Assembly: GCA_028285445.1 (NCBI GenBank)
Contig: JANQPQ010000052.1
Coordinates: 62,001 to 126,000, forward strand
Source of the DNA: Cyclobacteriaceae bacterium
GTDB lineage: Bacteria > Bacteroidota > Bacteroidia > Cytophagales > Cyclobacteriaceae
Reading direction: 5' to 3'
DNA: 64,000 nucleotides
The translations under genes and the position numbers were made by a program. This document shows, piece by piece, positions 53,001 through 61,564 of this stretch. Position 1 is the first letter of the stretch, and the number at the start of each line of letters is the position of its first letter. Below the pieces are notes generated by a model, which ran no database searches, had not been told where the DNA came from, and saw only the letters and a list, made by a program, of their open reading frames with translations.

Positions 53001-53103
53001 TTCCATTAAGTCTAAGCGGGTTGGTAAAATGACTCAGTTTCTTGAAAAGAATCAGTTACCACCAGTGGCACTTAAGTCGTTTGAAGAGTTCATAAACGAA
53101 TAA
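50023..53103 (+). CDS. Secreted VPS10/BNR-type beta-propeller protein (sortilin-like)
   Basis: This 1,026-residue protein has a signal peptide (ILIISGFAVSVSYG) and a ~700-residue ten-bladed-type propeller. BNR/Asp-box repeats recur along it: SGNGGSSFTPIF, STDGGSNWSKI, SNDGGTTWEKI, STDGGKTWNKI, SDDAGASWNHL, TRDGGKTWENT, TSDFGQTWTSI, INGGKNWSRF. The C-terminal part has a beta domain (YYLKKRHIFGKMAMEVQD) and a helical tail (~870-1020). There is no sorting domain, so it is periplasmic or released. Relatives include sialidase-like and photosynthesis-stability (Ycf48-like) propellers, but no active-site residues point to a glycosidase. Confidence 0.9.
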   Translation: MKRLWILIISGFAVSVSYGQDQEIVLKGKELFGDLSARQIGPALMSGRIIDLEQHPTDDKIIYAGAAGGGVWKSGNGGSSFTPIFDEHAQSIGAITLDPKDPDNTIWVGTGEIWTRNSVSVGDGLYKSTDGGSNWSKIGFENSERISSIKINPNNTAEMYVAVLGALWGDSEERGVYKSNDGGTTWEKIFYINQATGCSDLVMDPTDPNVLYASMWEFRRLPWKFESGGPNSALYKSTDGGKTWNKIHNGYPAGKLGRIAIAVAPSNNKILYSVIESEDESKKGLYRSDDAGASWNHLNSDFGLVVRPFYFSRIVIDPKDPDVVVKAGLFGSISRDGGKTFRNLGNMHADIHDILFDIHNSDRMYVGTDGGVYRSWDGGTTMEIVANMPLSQFYHISVDNAEPYNIYGGLQDNGSWYGPSSSPGGIEARDWNNVGFGDGFRVLRHPTKNIIYSEMQGAQNVWRYDVERNQTKTIQPLPVEGDPKLRFNWNAPMAVSEHQPDRFYMGSQFLHKSDDMGNSWEKISDDLTTNDPAKQNQEESGGLSTDNSGAENHCTIFTIAESPLNENIIWVGTDDGNVQVTRDGGKTWENTIANVPGLPANTWVYHIEASVHGEGIAYAVFDGHANNDKGTYVYKTSDFGQTWTSIATDEIYGFARNIQEDYVSQDLLFLGTEFGLFITINGGKNWSRFTNNMPATAVHFIDLQKQTNDLVMGTHGRGVIIIDDISPLREITQEVLLKDVHFFTSNPTTILEESGFGGGSTERQFVGPNRSRNAKIIYYLKKRHIFGKMAMEVQDMNGNKLIDLGPGKSKGINVVTWNYQIKQPKMAKGKTFTFGGFTSPRVPAGKYKVVFTKGKETYETEIELQADPNSALTAAERQELHETTMKLYNMSQELAYLVYEIDETIAKAEEVAASGKSGGKVTAPIISELNALKETLVITTGDNYVGSADPQLREKLADLYSKVAAGFAKPSPSEMENLKLLESQYNKAKLDFSSIKSKRVGKMTQFLEKNQLPPVALKSFEEFINE

Positions 53104-53131
53104 TGATTAATACCAACCTTAACTAAAACCG

Positions 53132-53159
53132 AAAATCCCGGGAGTAATTCCGGGATTTT
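53132..53159 (+). terminator. Intrinsic terminator after the VPS10-like gene
   Basis: AAAATCCCGG pairs with CCGGGATTTT around an 8-base loop, followed by more T residues. It ends transcription from the propeller gene and also faces the 3' end of the convergent formyltransferase gene. Confidence 0.9.
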
Positions 53160-53167
53160 TTTGTTCC

Positions 53168-53995
53168 TCAATCTGGCAGCGAAATTGTAGTTAAACCTTC
53201 TCTTTTAAGCTTATACTCGTTACTGGTTACAGCTGCCTGAAACTTTGCCATATTACTTAAAGCCGATCGCTTCTGGCTAAGGCCCCACATACGATTGTAG
53301 TAGGTATTTCCTTTAGCGATTGACGCTTGCGGCACAGATGGTACCGAGGTGGGGTTTTCCAATATGGCCTGTATCGAGCGCATGTAAAGGTTGTGAGAGG
53401 ACTCCATAACCTTCTCATGAAGTTGATATAGACTCTCAGAGCCTTTAAAATCAACACATTCCGTGCTTATAATGTTTCCACTATCTATACCGGCATCCAG
53501 CCACATCACCGTATTCCCAATAAGATAAAACTCTGCATTAGCCAGGCACCAATTAGTACAATTTGGTCCGCCCTTAACATACGGAGATAAACCTGTGTGC
53601 AGATTTACAAACCCAAGTTTTGGATTTAACTCCAGCACATCTCCCTTGATAAGGCTGGTCCCGGAAACAACGATAAGATCTCCACCAACTTCCCGATAAA
53701 AATCTAAAGTCTCATTGGAATTGATATCGTCAACCTGCCTAAGTGGAATATTAGGGCATTCCGGGTATGACTTCTGGTAAGCCGCCTGCAATTGAATCCA
53801 GGTCCTGTCAAGTTGCCCATAAAACGTCTTTTCAATAGCTTTTCTGAAAAGAAAACCAATACTTACCTCCCCAAGTGACTTGCTTTTTTTTTGCTCGAGA
53901 ACGATACCTGAAAGATTGAACTGCTGCGACAACTTATAGGCAAGAGCTATTTGCTCTGGTGTATCCCCAAGCATCAAAAATAACTTACTGCTCAT
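53168..53995 (-). CDS. Formyltransferase-domain protein
   Basis: This 275-residue protein has the formyl-transferase core: GGDLIVVSGTSLIKGDVL, then NLHTGLSPYVKGG with the conserved Asn and His, and MWLDAGIDSGNII carrying the catalytic-type Asp. The order N-H-D matches 10-formyl-THF-dependent enzymes (Fmt, PurN, ArnA N-domain), but the N-terminus is divergent. It is not a methionyl-tRNA formyltransferase by length or C-domain. Its start overlaps the stop of a polysaccharide deacetylase gene by 4 bp, so the pair likely works on one sugar substrate. Confidence 0.88.
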   Translation of the reverse strand: MSSKLFLMLGDTPEQIALAYKLSQQFNLSGIVLEQKKSKSLGEVSIGFLFRKAIEKTFYGQLDRTWIQLQAAYQKSYPECPNIPLRQVDDINSNETLDFYREVGGDLIVVSGTSLIKGDVLELNPKLGFVNLHTGLSPYVKGGPNCTNWCLANAEFYLIGNTVMWLDAGIDSGNIISTECVDFKGSESLYQLHEKVMESSHNLYMRSIQAILENPTSVPSVPQASIAKGNTYYNRMWGLSQKRSALSNMAKFQAAVTSNEYKLKREGLTTISLPD

Positions 53996-54918
53996 ACCTT
54001 AACCACTCGCTTAATTAGCTCCAGGGAACCATTCATCCGCATCCTGGTCTTGAACCATCCACTACCAGCATATACATCTACCCGAGGAATTTGCATTGGG
54101 GAGCCCTCACCTTTTTGGTAAAACTTTTGGCCAACAGCTAAGCCTATCTCATAACCACAGGCACTGGCTTTGGACATAACCAGCTTATTGTAATCTCCTA
54201 CGGGATATGAAATGGAAATCGGAAGTTGATCCAATTCCTCGCCAATACGATTTCTTGAGGCGGCAAGCTCAGCTTCAAGATCTCCTTCACTAAGATTAGT
54301 TAACATTAAATGGGATTTGGTATGGGAACCTATGCTTGAACCGGATACTTGCAATTCCCGAAGATCGTCCCAGGTCATCATGTAATCGGTGGGGGGAGCA
54401 ACATCGCTGAATTGCTCTGAGATTTGGTTCATCCCCTCGAGCATATCCTTTGACGGAATCGTTTTCAGAATTTTGTAAAGATTTCTTCCGAAGTCTACTC
54501 GCTCCTCCTTATTATGCCACCGTTGGCGACAGAAGTCATCAGGAATGGATTTAATATCCAATTCGAAACTCAAAGCGTCTGTTTTCTCGAAATAACGATG
54601 GAATTGATGATTCCAGGGTGGGCTTCCGCCATCAATACTATCCGTTACTACATAGAAAGAAGCCGGCAATCCATATTTGGCCAGTATGGGTTGAGCATAC
54701 TCTATATTGTCCTTAAAACCGTCGTCAAATGTTATGCAGGCCATTTCTTTCCCTTCCTTCGCACCTGAAGGATTCATCATCAACTCTTCTATAGTTGATA
54801 CCCGGTATCTGCTGGAAATGTACCGTACACAGCGTTCAAACATAATTGGGTCCATCGCTGGAGCCCAGGCCTCTGACTGTGGAGAAACGCGATGAAATAA
54901 GTATACCCTAATAGTCAT
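53992..54918 (-). CDS. Polysaccharide deacetylase (CE4/NodB fold)
   Basis: This 308-residue protein has the CE4 motifs: catalytic base and metal Asp in CITFDDGFKDN (motif 1), SIGSHTKSHLMLTNLS (motif 2, HxxxH metal ligands), and SYPVGDYNKL (motif 3). A ~95-residue insertion between motifs 1 and 2 (residues ~95-190) is longer than usual. No signal peptide is evident, so it may be cytoplasmic, in keeping with a nucleotide-sugar or lipid-linked substrate. It is followed by the formyltransferase gene with a 4-bp overlap. Confidence 0.9.
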   Translation of the reverse strand: MTIRVYLFHRVSPQSEAWAPAMDPIMFERCVRYISSRYRVSTIEELMMNPSGAKEGKEMACITFDDGFKDNIEYAQPILAKYGLPASFYVVTDSIDGGSPPWNHQFHRYFEKTDALSFELDIKSIPDDFCRQRWHNKEERVDFGRNLYKILKTIPSKDMLEGMNQISEQFSDVAPPTDYMMTWDDLRELQVSGSSIGSHTKSHLMLTNLSEGDLEAELAASRNRIGEELDQLPISISYPVGDYNKLVMSKASACGYEIGLAVGQKFYQKGEGSPMQIPRVDVYAGSGWFKTRMRMNGSLELIKRVVKV

Positions 54919-55107
54919 TCCAGGTATCGGCTTAATACTGCGATCAAATTTAAATAATCAATTACGATATGTGTGATTCACCTATTATTTGTTCTACGCC
55001 CTAATTCAGCTAATAAGTACTTCACCTTATTAAATATCAGTCACTTAAATCTATAACTTTCCCCTCCTATTAATATCTTTAGACTAACCTAGCTAACTAA
55101 ACCCCAA

Positions 55108-55662
55108 TTGAGCATAGACCGGGAAAAAGACTTTGAGATGTTATTTAAGGAGCACTTTGCTCCTCTTTGCTCATTTGCCTGTAAGTATATCCCAGATTTT
55201 GACGATGCCAAAGGAGTTGTACACGATGTCTTCGTCAGTGTGTGGAATAAATTTGGAGAACTCCCTCCAGGCATTAACCACAAAAGCTACCTCTATACTT
55301 CGGTAAGAAACCGTTGCTTCAACTTTATTAGAAATAATAAAAGAAAGGTTGGATTAGATGCCGCAGACGAGGCTGATTATGCTCTGGAAGATGCTGGCCT
55401 TGAGGCAAAGGAATTGGAGGAGGCAATTGCTGCGGCCATCGCCTCTCTACCAGACAAGTGCCGGGAAGTATTTGAACTTAGTAGATATGAGGGGAAGAAA
55501 TATGGCGAAATTGCTGATTTGATGGGAATATCCGTGAAAACGGTTGAGGGCCAAATGTCAAAAGCCTTAAGAGTGCTGAGAGAGAAGCTGGCACCGTTTC
55601 TGAGCATAATTATTTTACTTGGAACTATAGGGGAAACTGTTTTTCATGTGTTAATAAATTGA
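55108..55662 (+). CDS. ECF RNA polymerase sigma factor
   Basis: This 184-residue sigma factor starts at a TTG (55108); the next in-frame ATG at 55138 would cut into region 2. Region 2 reads FEMLFKEHFAPLCSFACKYIPDFDDAKGVVHDVFVSVWNKF and region 4 reads ALPDKCREVFELSRYEGKKYGEIADLMGISVKTVEGQMSKALRVLREKL. It belongs to the Bacteroidota FecI-like group that pairs with FecR anti-sigma and a TonB receptor carrying an STN domain, exactly what follows. It likely activates its own operon when the receptor's ligand arrives. Confidence 0.95.
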   Translation: MSIDREKDFEMLFKEHFAPLCSFACKYIPDFDDAKGVVHDVFVSVWNKFGELPPGINHKSYLYTSVRNRCFNFIRNNKRKVGLDAADEADYALEDAGLEAKELEEAIAAAIASLPDKCREVFELSRYEGKKYGEIADLMGISVKTVEGQMSKALRVLREKLAPFLSIIILLGTIGETVFHVLIN

Positions 55663-55672
55663 ATACAGAATT

Positions 55673-56710
55673 GTGAAAGAATATTCGGACGATACATTAA
55701 TAGCCCTGATTGGTAAACATCTTACCGGTGAGGCCACCACTGAAGAAAGCCAGGAGTTGCAGCAGTGGATAGATGCGTCTGATGAAAACCGGGAAACTTT
55801 CGAGCAATTCAAGAAAACACTTCAACTTGTAGAAGGCCCGGAGGCGTCAAAAGAAAGAAACGTCTCAGTACCACAGATAAACATTGAAGCTGAGTGGCAA
55901 CACTTTAAGAAGAAAGTTGATTTGCCCATCAGCAAGACTGTTGCAATGCCAAAAACCGAAGTTGCACCTGCAAGCAGCAACTGGTTAAAAATTGCCGCAG
56001 CAATAATTTTGGTGGCCATAGCCACATTTACGGTCCGGTATTTTATAACTGGCGATGGCACTGTCAACCTGGTGGCCGAAAACGAAACCTCATTGCATAC
56101 CCTTCCTGATGGTTCAACTGTAACCCTTAATTTAAATTCAAGCCTTAGTTATGAAAGCCATTTTGGGGAAGGTACCCGATCAGTTGTGCTTAATGGAGAA
56201 GCCTTCTTTGAAGTACAAAAGGATGAAGCCAATCCTTTTGTAATAAATACATCCTCCTCTCAAATCACTGTTCTTGGCACCTCATTCAATGTCAGGGCCT
56301 ATAGGAACAATACTGAAACGGAAGTAGTTGTAAATACCGGCAAAGTGAAGTTTGCAAGCGACAATTCCAGTGTCGAACTGGAGGCTGGAGAAAGAGGTAC
56401 CCTTCAAGCATCTTCTGGGGAAATACTAAAGGCGGCCAACACCGATGGAAATTTCCTTTCCTGGAAAACGAAGGTATTGACTTTCGAAAATGCAGGCTTG
56501 GACGAAGTTGTGGCTGCTATTAACCGGGCCTATGACGCCGAAATTACCATAAAAACTGATGTGCCGGCAGACTGTCAACTAAACGTGACATTTAAGCAAC
56601 AATCATTAGAATCACTAATTAACGTACTTGAAAATACACTTGACTTAACCATCACGCGTAATGGCGATCAGATAGAAATCACCGAAATTGGATGTGAAGC
56701 TGAATCATAG
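55673..56710 (+). CDS. FecR-family anti-sigma factor
   Basis: This 345-residue protein starts at a GTG, 10 bp after the sigma gene. A cytoplasmic ~100-residue anti-sigma domain comes first, then a transmembrane helix (IAAAIILVAIATFTVRYFI, ~105-124). The periplasmic FecR domain reads SLHTLPDGSTVTLNLNSSLSYESHFGEGTRSVVLNGEAFFEVQKD and ITVLGTSFNVRAY. A C-terminal STN-like domain (DUF4974: NFLSWKTKVLTFENAGLDEVVAAINRAY) contacts the receptor. It holds the sigma factor inactive until the TonB receptor signals. Confidence 0.95.
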   Translation: MKEYSDDTLIALIGKHLTGEATTEESQELQQWIDASDENRETFEQFKKTLQLVEGPEASKERNVSVPQINIEAEWQHFKKKVDLPISKTVAMPKTEVAPASSNWLKIAAAIILVAIATFTVRYFITGDGTVNLVAENETSLHTLPDGSTVTLNLNSSLSYESHFGEGTRSVVLNGEAFFEVQKDEANPFVINTSSSQITVLGTSFNVRAYRNNTETEVVVNTGKVKFASDNSSVELEAGERGTLQASSGEILKAANTDGNFLSWKTKVLTFENAGLDEVVAAINRAYDAEITIKTDVPADCQLNVTFKQQSLESLINVLENTLDLTITRNGDQIEITEIGCEAES

Positions 56711-59333
56711 CAATAGCCAGACTCTTAAACATGGTACTTTTCTTTTTCTGCTGCTAATTCTCCCCCTCACTCCCATTCTTGCTCAAAATCAACCACTGCA
56801 AAAGCAGATTAGCGTAAGCATGGAGAATGTACCATTGCGAGAAGTTCTATCCGGAATTGAAGCGGAGAGCGGGTTGTCCTTTGCCTACAACCCAAAGAAG
56901 ATTGCTGTGGACGAGTTGTTGTCATTCTCAGCTTTTGGTACGGTTGGTTTAGTGCTGCAACAACTTTCGCTACTTACTTCGCTTCGTTTTTCGCTTATCG
57001 AAAACCAGATTATCATAAAGAAGCCGAAGAAATCAAGGTCTAAGGAATTGGCACCTGCAACCTTAAGCGGTTATATAAAAGATGCAAGCAGCGGTGAGGC
57101 CCTCATTGGCAGCACCGTATATCTACCTAAACTAGAGAAAGGAGTGGCGGCAAATGCTTTTGGCTTCTATTCCATTACAGTACCACCAGGAGAATATGAA
57201 GTACAGTACCGGTTTATAGGCTACGAGGATCAAATTATCAGACTTGACATCTCCACATCGATTACCCATGGAATTAGTATGGTAGAAGAGCCGCCTGTGC
57301 TGGAAGAGGTAATTGTAACGGGTTATGCCGCTCAAGATGTTGATGAAGTTCAATTAAGCACGTCACGAATTCGCCCCAAAACAGTTTCTGAAATGCCGGC
57401 ATTGTTTGGAGAAATGGATGTGATTAAAGTAATGGAATCTGTCCCTGGCTTTAAACTACATTCTGATGGCTCCACCTTCTACTATGTGCGTGGCGGGTAC
57501 AAAGATCAGAACCTTATCCTGATGGATGATGCGCCGATATTTAACCCGAGCCATATGCTAGGCATATTCTCTACCGTAATCCCTGATGCGGTTAATGACA
57601 TTACCCTATTCAAGGGAGATATGCCGGCTTTTTACGGTGGCAGGTTATCATCGGTGCTGGACATTCGCACCAAAAAGGGCAACGAGGATCATTTTCAATT
57701 CTGGGGAAATGTAGGTGTGATCTCAACCAAACTGGGCGTTGAAGGCCCAATCAAGAAATCCAAAAGTTCCTATTTACTTTCAGGAAGATTCTCCCGTATT
57801 GGATGGTTCTTTAAACAGCTAGATGATAACCTGGAAAAGCTAAACTTCTTTGACCTAACGGGTAAACTCAATTTCAACCTAAACCCAAAGAACAGGCTTT
57901 TCTTTTCCTTCTACTCTGGCAGGGATAACTTCTTCCAAACTGGTAACGGCATTAGTTGGTCAAATGGAACGGCCACCTTAAGGTGGAACCACATTTTCGA
58001 CAACCGGCTATTTCTCAACACAACGATCCTCGCCAGCGATTACGACTATGAGCTCCACGTTGATCGGGCAAACAATGTTCGTTGGAATTCCGGAATTGCC
58101 AATTTCGCCCTAAAAACAGATTTTACCAGTTTCATCAAGCCCCAGGAAACTTTTGATTTCGGAATGCACCTTACGGCACTAAATTTCAACCCGGGCAATA
58201 TTGAGGCCCCACCCAGCATCAATTTCTTCCCGGTTACATCTGTGCGCAACTCTGTGGAATTTGCTCTCTATGGCAACCATGAATTGCGCCTAGGCAAGAA
58301 AACCGGATTGCGTTACGGGCTGCGCCTGGTCTCCTGGGTTAACCAGGGAGATGCTTTTGAATTTACTTTTGATGGAAATGGCAATCCCATCGATACTACC
58401 TTTTATGTTGAAGGTGAGGAGTACATTGACTTCGCCAGTGCCGAACCAAGACTAACCCTCACCCACGATTTCAATGAAAACACCACGGGTAAATTAAGTT
58501 TCACCAGAAATGTACAGAACGTACACCTCATATCTAACTCCATTAGTCCGTTTACTTCCTTGGAAGTTTGGCTCCCAAGTTCCGTGAATATCAAGCCACA
58601 ATCTGCCAACCAGGTTAATGCTGGTGTTCATCGGAAATCACCCGAAAAAGGCACCTCCTGGGAAATTGAAGCTTTCTTCAAAAGAATGAATAGTCAAATT
58701 GATTACGAGCCACATGCCGAAACCTTGCTGAACCCACTACTTGAAAGTGAGCTACGGTTTGGTGAGGCATGGGCCTATGGCATAGAAGGTACCATTAAGA
58801 AATCACAAGGAAGACTAAGAGGCTGGGCCGGATATTCATACTCCCGGGCTAAGCGAAAATTCCCTGATTTAAATGGAGGAAGGGTTTACAATGCCTTCTA
58901 TGACCGGCCCCATGAGATTAACCTGGTGACCAATTATGATGTTAATTTGCGCTGCACTATTGGTCTCAACTGGAATTACTACACCGGCGCACCTTTTTCC
59001 TCTCCTACTTCCTTCTTCTACTTTAATGGATTGGAAGCACCTATTTACACCCAAAAAAACAACGACAGGCTTCCCGACTACCATAGGCTTGATTTTACAG
59101 CCACATTGAAATTGAATAAGAATCCAGAGCAAAACTTCAATCACTCGCTTACATTTTCGTTGTACAATGTTTATGGTAGAAAGAATGCACTATTCATCAA
59201 TTACAACAAAACCCAGACTGAAGGTGATGGTTTGAAAATACCTTCTAACGTATTTGACCCCAATCGTACAACCACGCAATTCCATCTATTCCGTTTCACT
59301 CCTTCTTTCACCTACAACTTCACATTCAAATGA
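56688..59333 (+). CDS. TonB-dependent outer-membrane receptor with STN and CarboxypepD domains
   Basis: This 881-residue protein starts at a TTG (56688) or the nearby GTG (56694), both overlapping the anti-sigma gene. In order: signal peptide (LLLILPLTPILAQ), STN signalling domain (~35-105; ISVSMENVPLREVLSGIEAESGLSFAY), carboxypeptidase-regulatory-like domain (~120-205; LSGYIKDASSGEALIGSTVYLP), plug (~210-330; ESVPGFKLHSDGSTFYYVRGGYKDQNLILMDDAPIFN) and a 22-strand barrel ending FTPSFTYNFTFK. The STN domain links ligand binding to the FecR/sigma pair. The substrate is unknown; the DUF4249 partner argues against a polysaccharide (SusD) system. Confidence 0.95.
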   Translation: MDVKLNHSNSQTLKHGTFLFLLLILPLTPILAQNQPLQKQISVSMENVPLREVLSGIEAESGLSFAYNPKKIAVDELLSFSAFGTVGLVLQQLSLLTSLRFSLIENQIIIKKPKKSRSKELAPATLSGYIKDASSGEALIGSTVYLPKLEKGVAANAFGFYSITVPPGEYEVQYRFIGYEDQIIRLDISTSITHGISMVEEPPVLEEVIVTGYAAQDVDEVQLSTSRIRPKTVSEMPALFGEMDVIKVMESVPGFKLHSDGSTFYYVRGGYKDQNLILMDDAPIFNPSHMLGIFSTVIPDAVNDITLFKGDMPAFYGGRLSSVLDIRTKKGNEDHFQFWGNVGVISTKLGVEGPIKKSKSSYLLSGRFSRIGWFFKQLDDNLEKLNFFDLTGKLNFNLNPKNRLFFSFYSGRDNFFQTGNGISWSNGTATLRWNHIFDNRLFLNTTILASDYDYELHVDRANNVRWNSGIANFALKTDFTSFIKPQETFDFGMHLTALNFNPGNIEAPPSINFFPVTSVRNSVEFALYGNHELRLGKKTGLRYGLRLVSWVNQGDAFEFTFDGNGNPIDTTFYVEGEEYIDFASAEPRLTLTHDFNENTTGKLSFTRNVQNVHLISNSISPFTSLEVWLPSSVNIKPQSANQVNAGVHRKSPEKGTSWEIEAFFKRMNSQIDYEPHAETLLNPLLESELRFGEAWAYGIEGTIKKSQGRLRGWAGYSYSRAKRKFPDLNGGRVYNAFYDRPHEINLVTNYDVNLRCTIGLNWNYYTGAPFSSPTSFFYFNGLEAPIYTQKNNDRLPDYHRLDFTATLKLNKNPEQNFNHSLTFSLYNVYGRKNALFINYNKTQTEGDGLKIPSNVFDPNRTTTQFHLFRFTPSFTYNFTFK

Positions 59334-60148
59334 AACGCAATACCCTATTTATAATACTGCTCTCCCTGGTGATTGTCTCTTGTGAAGAATCTATTCAAAA
59401 GGAAATTAATGGGGAGAATAGTGATCTGCTTGTAGTAGAAGCAGTACTAACCAATGAGAATATCAATCATAGAGTACGACTTACGCACCCTCATCAATCG
59501 CAAAATGCTACACCAACTCCGGCAACAGGTGCCACGGTAGTTATTTCAGACGAAAACAACTTCTTCCCCCTGGTGGAGTTTCCTGCAGGCTCCGGAGAAT
59601 ACTATACCCAACCAATGCGGGCTGTTTTCGGAAGGACTTATACATTAAGGATACGATATAGAGGTAACGACTATATCGCTGTGGATTCACCCGCGGCTGG
59701 AGAGCCGATGCCGCCTTTGAATGTGGTTTCGGCTAGTGATGATGAACCCTTGTTTGAGATCCGATTTGACGATAGCGGCTCAGAGCCAAACTACATTGAT
59801 CACTTTGTGTTATGGCAACATACTGCCTACTGCGCAGCAACTGGCGCCGACTGTTTTGGAAAAGTGACTTACTACGATCTGAAAACCATAGATGTAAACG
59901 AGATCTACAAGCCTGGTAAGGCAGAGTTCCTATTTCCCGAAACCAGCATTATCATTCGCAGGAAATATTCAGTAAGCGCAGGTTACCGTGAATTCCTGCG
60001 TTCCTTACTTTCCGAAACTGAATGGCGTGGTGGAGTTTTTGATGTTGATCGTTCCAACATACCGACAAATCTCAGTGCCGGAGCGGTGGGTTATTTCGCA
60101 GTGTCAACAGTAGTCACAGATTCCACAGTGTTTGTTAACACGCCATAA
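59330..60148 (+). CDS. DUF4249 lipoprotein
   Basis: This 272-residue protein has a lipobox (LVIVSC, Cys18) and the DUF4249 pattern: EINGENSDLLVVEAVLTNENINHRVRLTHP, TGATVVISDENN, YYTQPMRAVFGRTYTLRIRYRGNDYIA. It overlaps the receptor gene by 4 bp. DUF4249 proteins accompany STN-type TonB receptors in Bacteroidota and are presumed surface binding partners that play the role SusD plays in glycan systems. The Cys-rich segment AYCAATGADCFG may form a disulfide. Confidence 0.9.
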   Translation: MKRNTLFIILLSLVIVSCEESIQKEINGENSDLLVVEAVLTNENINHRVRLTHPHQSQNATPTPATGATVVISDENNFFPLVEFPAGSGEYYTQPMRAVFGRTYTLRIRYRGNDYIAVDSPAAGEPMPPLNVVSASDDEPLFEIRFDDSGSEPNYIDHFVLWQHTAYCAATGADCFGKVTYYDLKTIDVNEIYKPGKAEFLFPETSIIIRRKYSVSAGYREFLRSLLSETEWRGGVFDVDRSNIPTNLSAGAVGYFAVSTVVTDSTVFVNTP

Positions 60149-60295
60149 ATACCTGATAAACAACTATTTAAGTGAATTAAAAAAATTAAATTTTAGATAA
60201 GGGTATGTACCAAGCAGAGTGTTATAGAGTCGAAAGGTAATTCTAGAAGCCTATAAAAATTCAAAGTAGAACAACACTCGAAAAAGAATATAAAA

Positions 60296-61420
60296 ATGAA
60301 AACGCTTAAATCAATCCCATTAAAGTTTGCCTTAGCAATAGCCATAACGGCACTCATATTCGCTTGCGATATCAATCCGAACAATGAAGTGCAACCAGAG
60401 ATTCTTCCTGAATCTTTCGCAGTAGATATTCCTAATTCCATCAGTAACGACGCTGTTGCCGGCGGTCGTTTTATCAACGGACGTGTAGCTGATGATACCT
60501 TAAATGGAAATGAAATTTACGAACAGCTAGGTCTTTTCATCGCCATTGGCGAGGGTGCATCTGATCTGGTAGAGTCTATCATCTTTGGTATCAGGGTTCA
60601 TAATATCAATAGACCTATTACGCTTACCTACATCAGTGACGACGACAATCGCGCTAAGAATTTAGTAGTGATAGAGAGTAGTGAGTTTGAAGGTAAAACC
60701 TACGATTACGAACTCACTATTACTGATGCGGACTCGGAGCAAAACGTTGACGGAGGAAAAGCTATGCAGGTGTTCTGGAATACAAGCCCCGTGGAAGGAA
60801 TTGCTATTCTTAAGCCATTTAATATAGACAGAGTTCACGATGCGGATGCAGGTGAAGGTATATTCCGAATTGACTACAGTGAGAATAGTGAGTTTGGCTA
60901 TGACGCTCACATGATAGTTAGTATCTCTAACCTCACTTTGGAAGATCCTAACGTGGATCCTTTCTCAATGAGAACTATACGCATGTTTGCTGGCAAGTCA
61001 GGTGATGTTGTAGATGTATATGGTAACTCCAGTCATCCTAACGCAAAACTCTTCACTGACGACACAGGGTTCAACTGGGCATTCGTTGCCAGCGGTAGTG
61101 AAGAATCAGGTCTCGGTGTTGCAGAGGTTGGCCTCCCTCCCAGCAACCTCGACTCTAATGACAGAGCCGTACTGCTGGAAGACAACTCAGTGAAATCAGT
61201 TTTCACCGCGGCCATAAATGAAGCTTTCCCCAACTTCCCACAATGGATAATAGACGCTTACCTTGTTAATACTGAAGCCCCAGGTTTCTTCGACAACGAT
61301 GGCTTTATCCAGGGCGGAACTTCGCCAGGTTCGGAATGGGACGAGTTGGTCAGTAGAATTCAAGATCTTACTCCATACAATCCGCTAGAAACCAGCAATC
61401 TAGAGATCATGTTTAAGTAG
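60296..61420 (+). CDS. Hypothetical lipoprotein at the end of the ECF/TonB operon
   Basis: This 374-residue protein has lipobox FAC (IAITALIFAC, Cys ~24) and then an all-beta acidic domain (LGLFIAIGEGASDLVESIIFGIRV, LVVIESSEFEGKTYDYELTITD, MIVSISNLTLEDPNVDPFSM). It ends TSNLEIMFK. No family is recognised. A 147-bp AT-rich gap separates it from the DUF4249 gene, so it may have its own promoter. A strong terminator follows directly. It could be the binding protein or the cargo-specific partner of the receptor. Confidence 0.75.
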   Translation: MKTLKSIPLKFALAIAITALIFACDINPNNEVQPEILPESFAVDIPNSISNDAVAGGRFINGRVADDTLNGNEIYEQLGLFIAIGEGASDLVESIIFGIRVHNINRPITLTYISDDDNRAKNLVVIESSEFEGKTYDYELTITDADSEQNVDGGKAMQVFWNTSPVEGIAILKPFNIDRVHDADAGEGIFRIDYSENSEFGYDAHMIVSISNLTLEDPNVDPFSMRTIRMFAGKSGDVVDVYGNSSHPNAKLFTDDTGFNWAFVASGSEESGLGVAEVGLPPSNLDSNDRAVLLEDNSVKSVFTAAINEAFPNFPQWIIDAYLVNTEAPGFFDNDGFIQGGTSPGSEWDELVSRIQDLTPYNPLETSNLEIMFK

Positions 61421-61448
61421 TTTGGTCACAGGTTATTAATTAACCTAG

Positions 61449-61473
61449 AAGCCCCCGGCGAACCCGGGGGCTT
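61449..61473 (+). terminator. Intrinsic terminator of the ECF/TonB operon
   Basis: AAGCCCCCGG pairs with CCGGGGGCTT across a 5-base loop, followed by TCTTTTTT. It lies 29 bp after the last lipoprotein stop codon, which defines the end of the operon beginning at 55108. Confidence 0.93.
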
Positions 61474-61564
61474 TCTTTTTTCTAAGTATTTATACTACCA
61501 TTCCTCAACACCCTTCAGCACAAAATCATTAGCTTTAGCTACCACCAACCAATCTACCACCGCA

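Noticed and set aside
53168-53995. Methionyl-tRNA formyltransferase
   Set aside because: No C-terminal OB-like domain, divergent N-terminus and an operon with a polysaccharide deacetylase argue for a sugar substrate.
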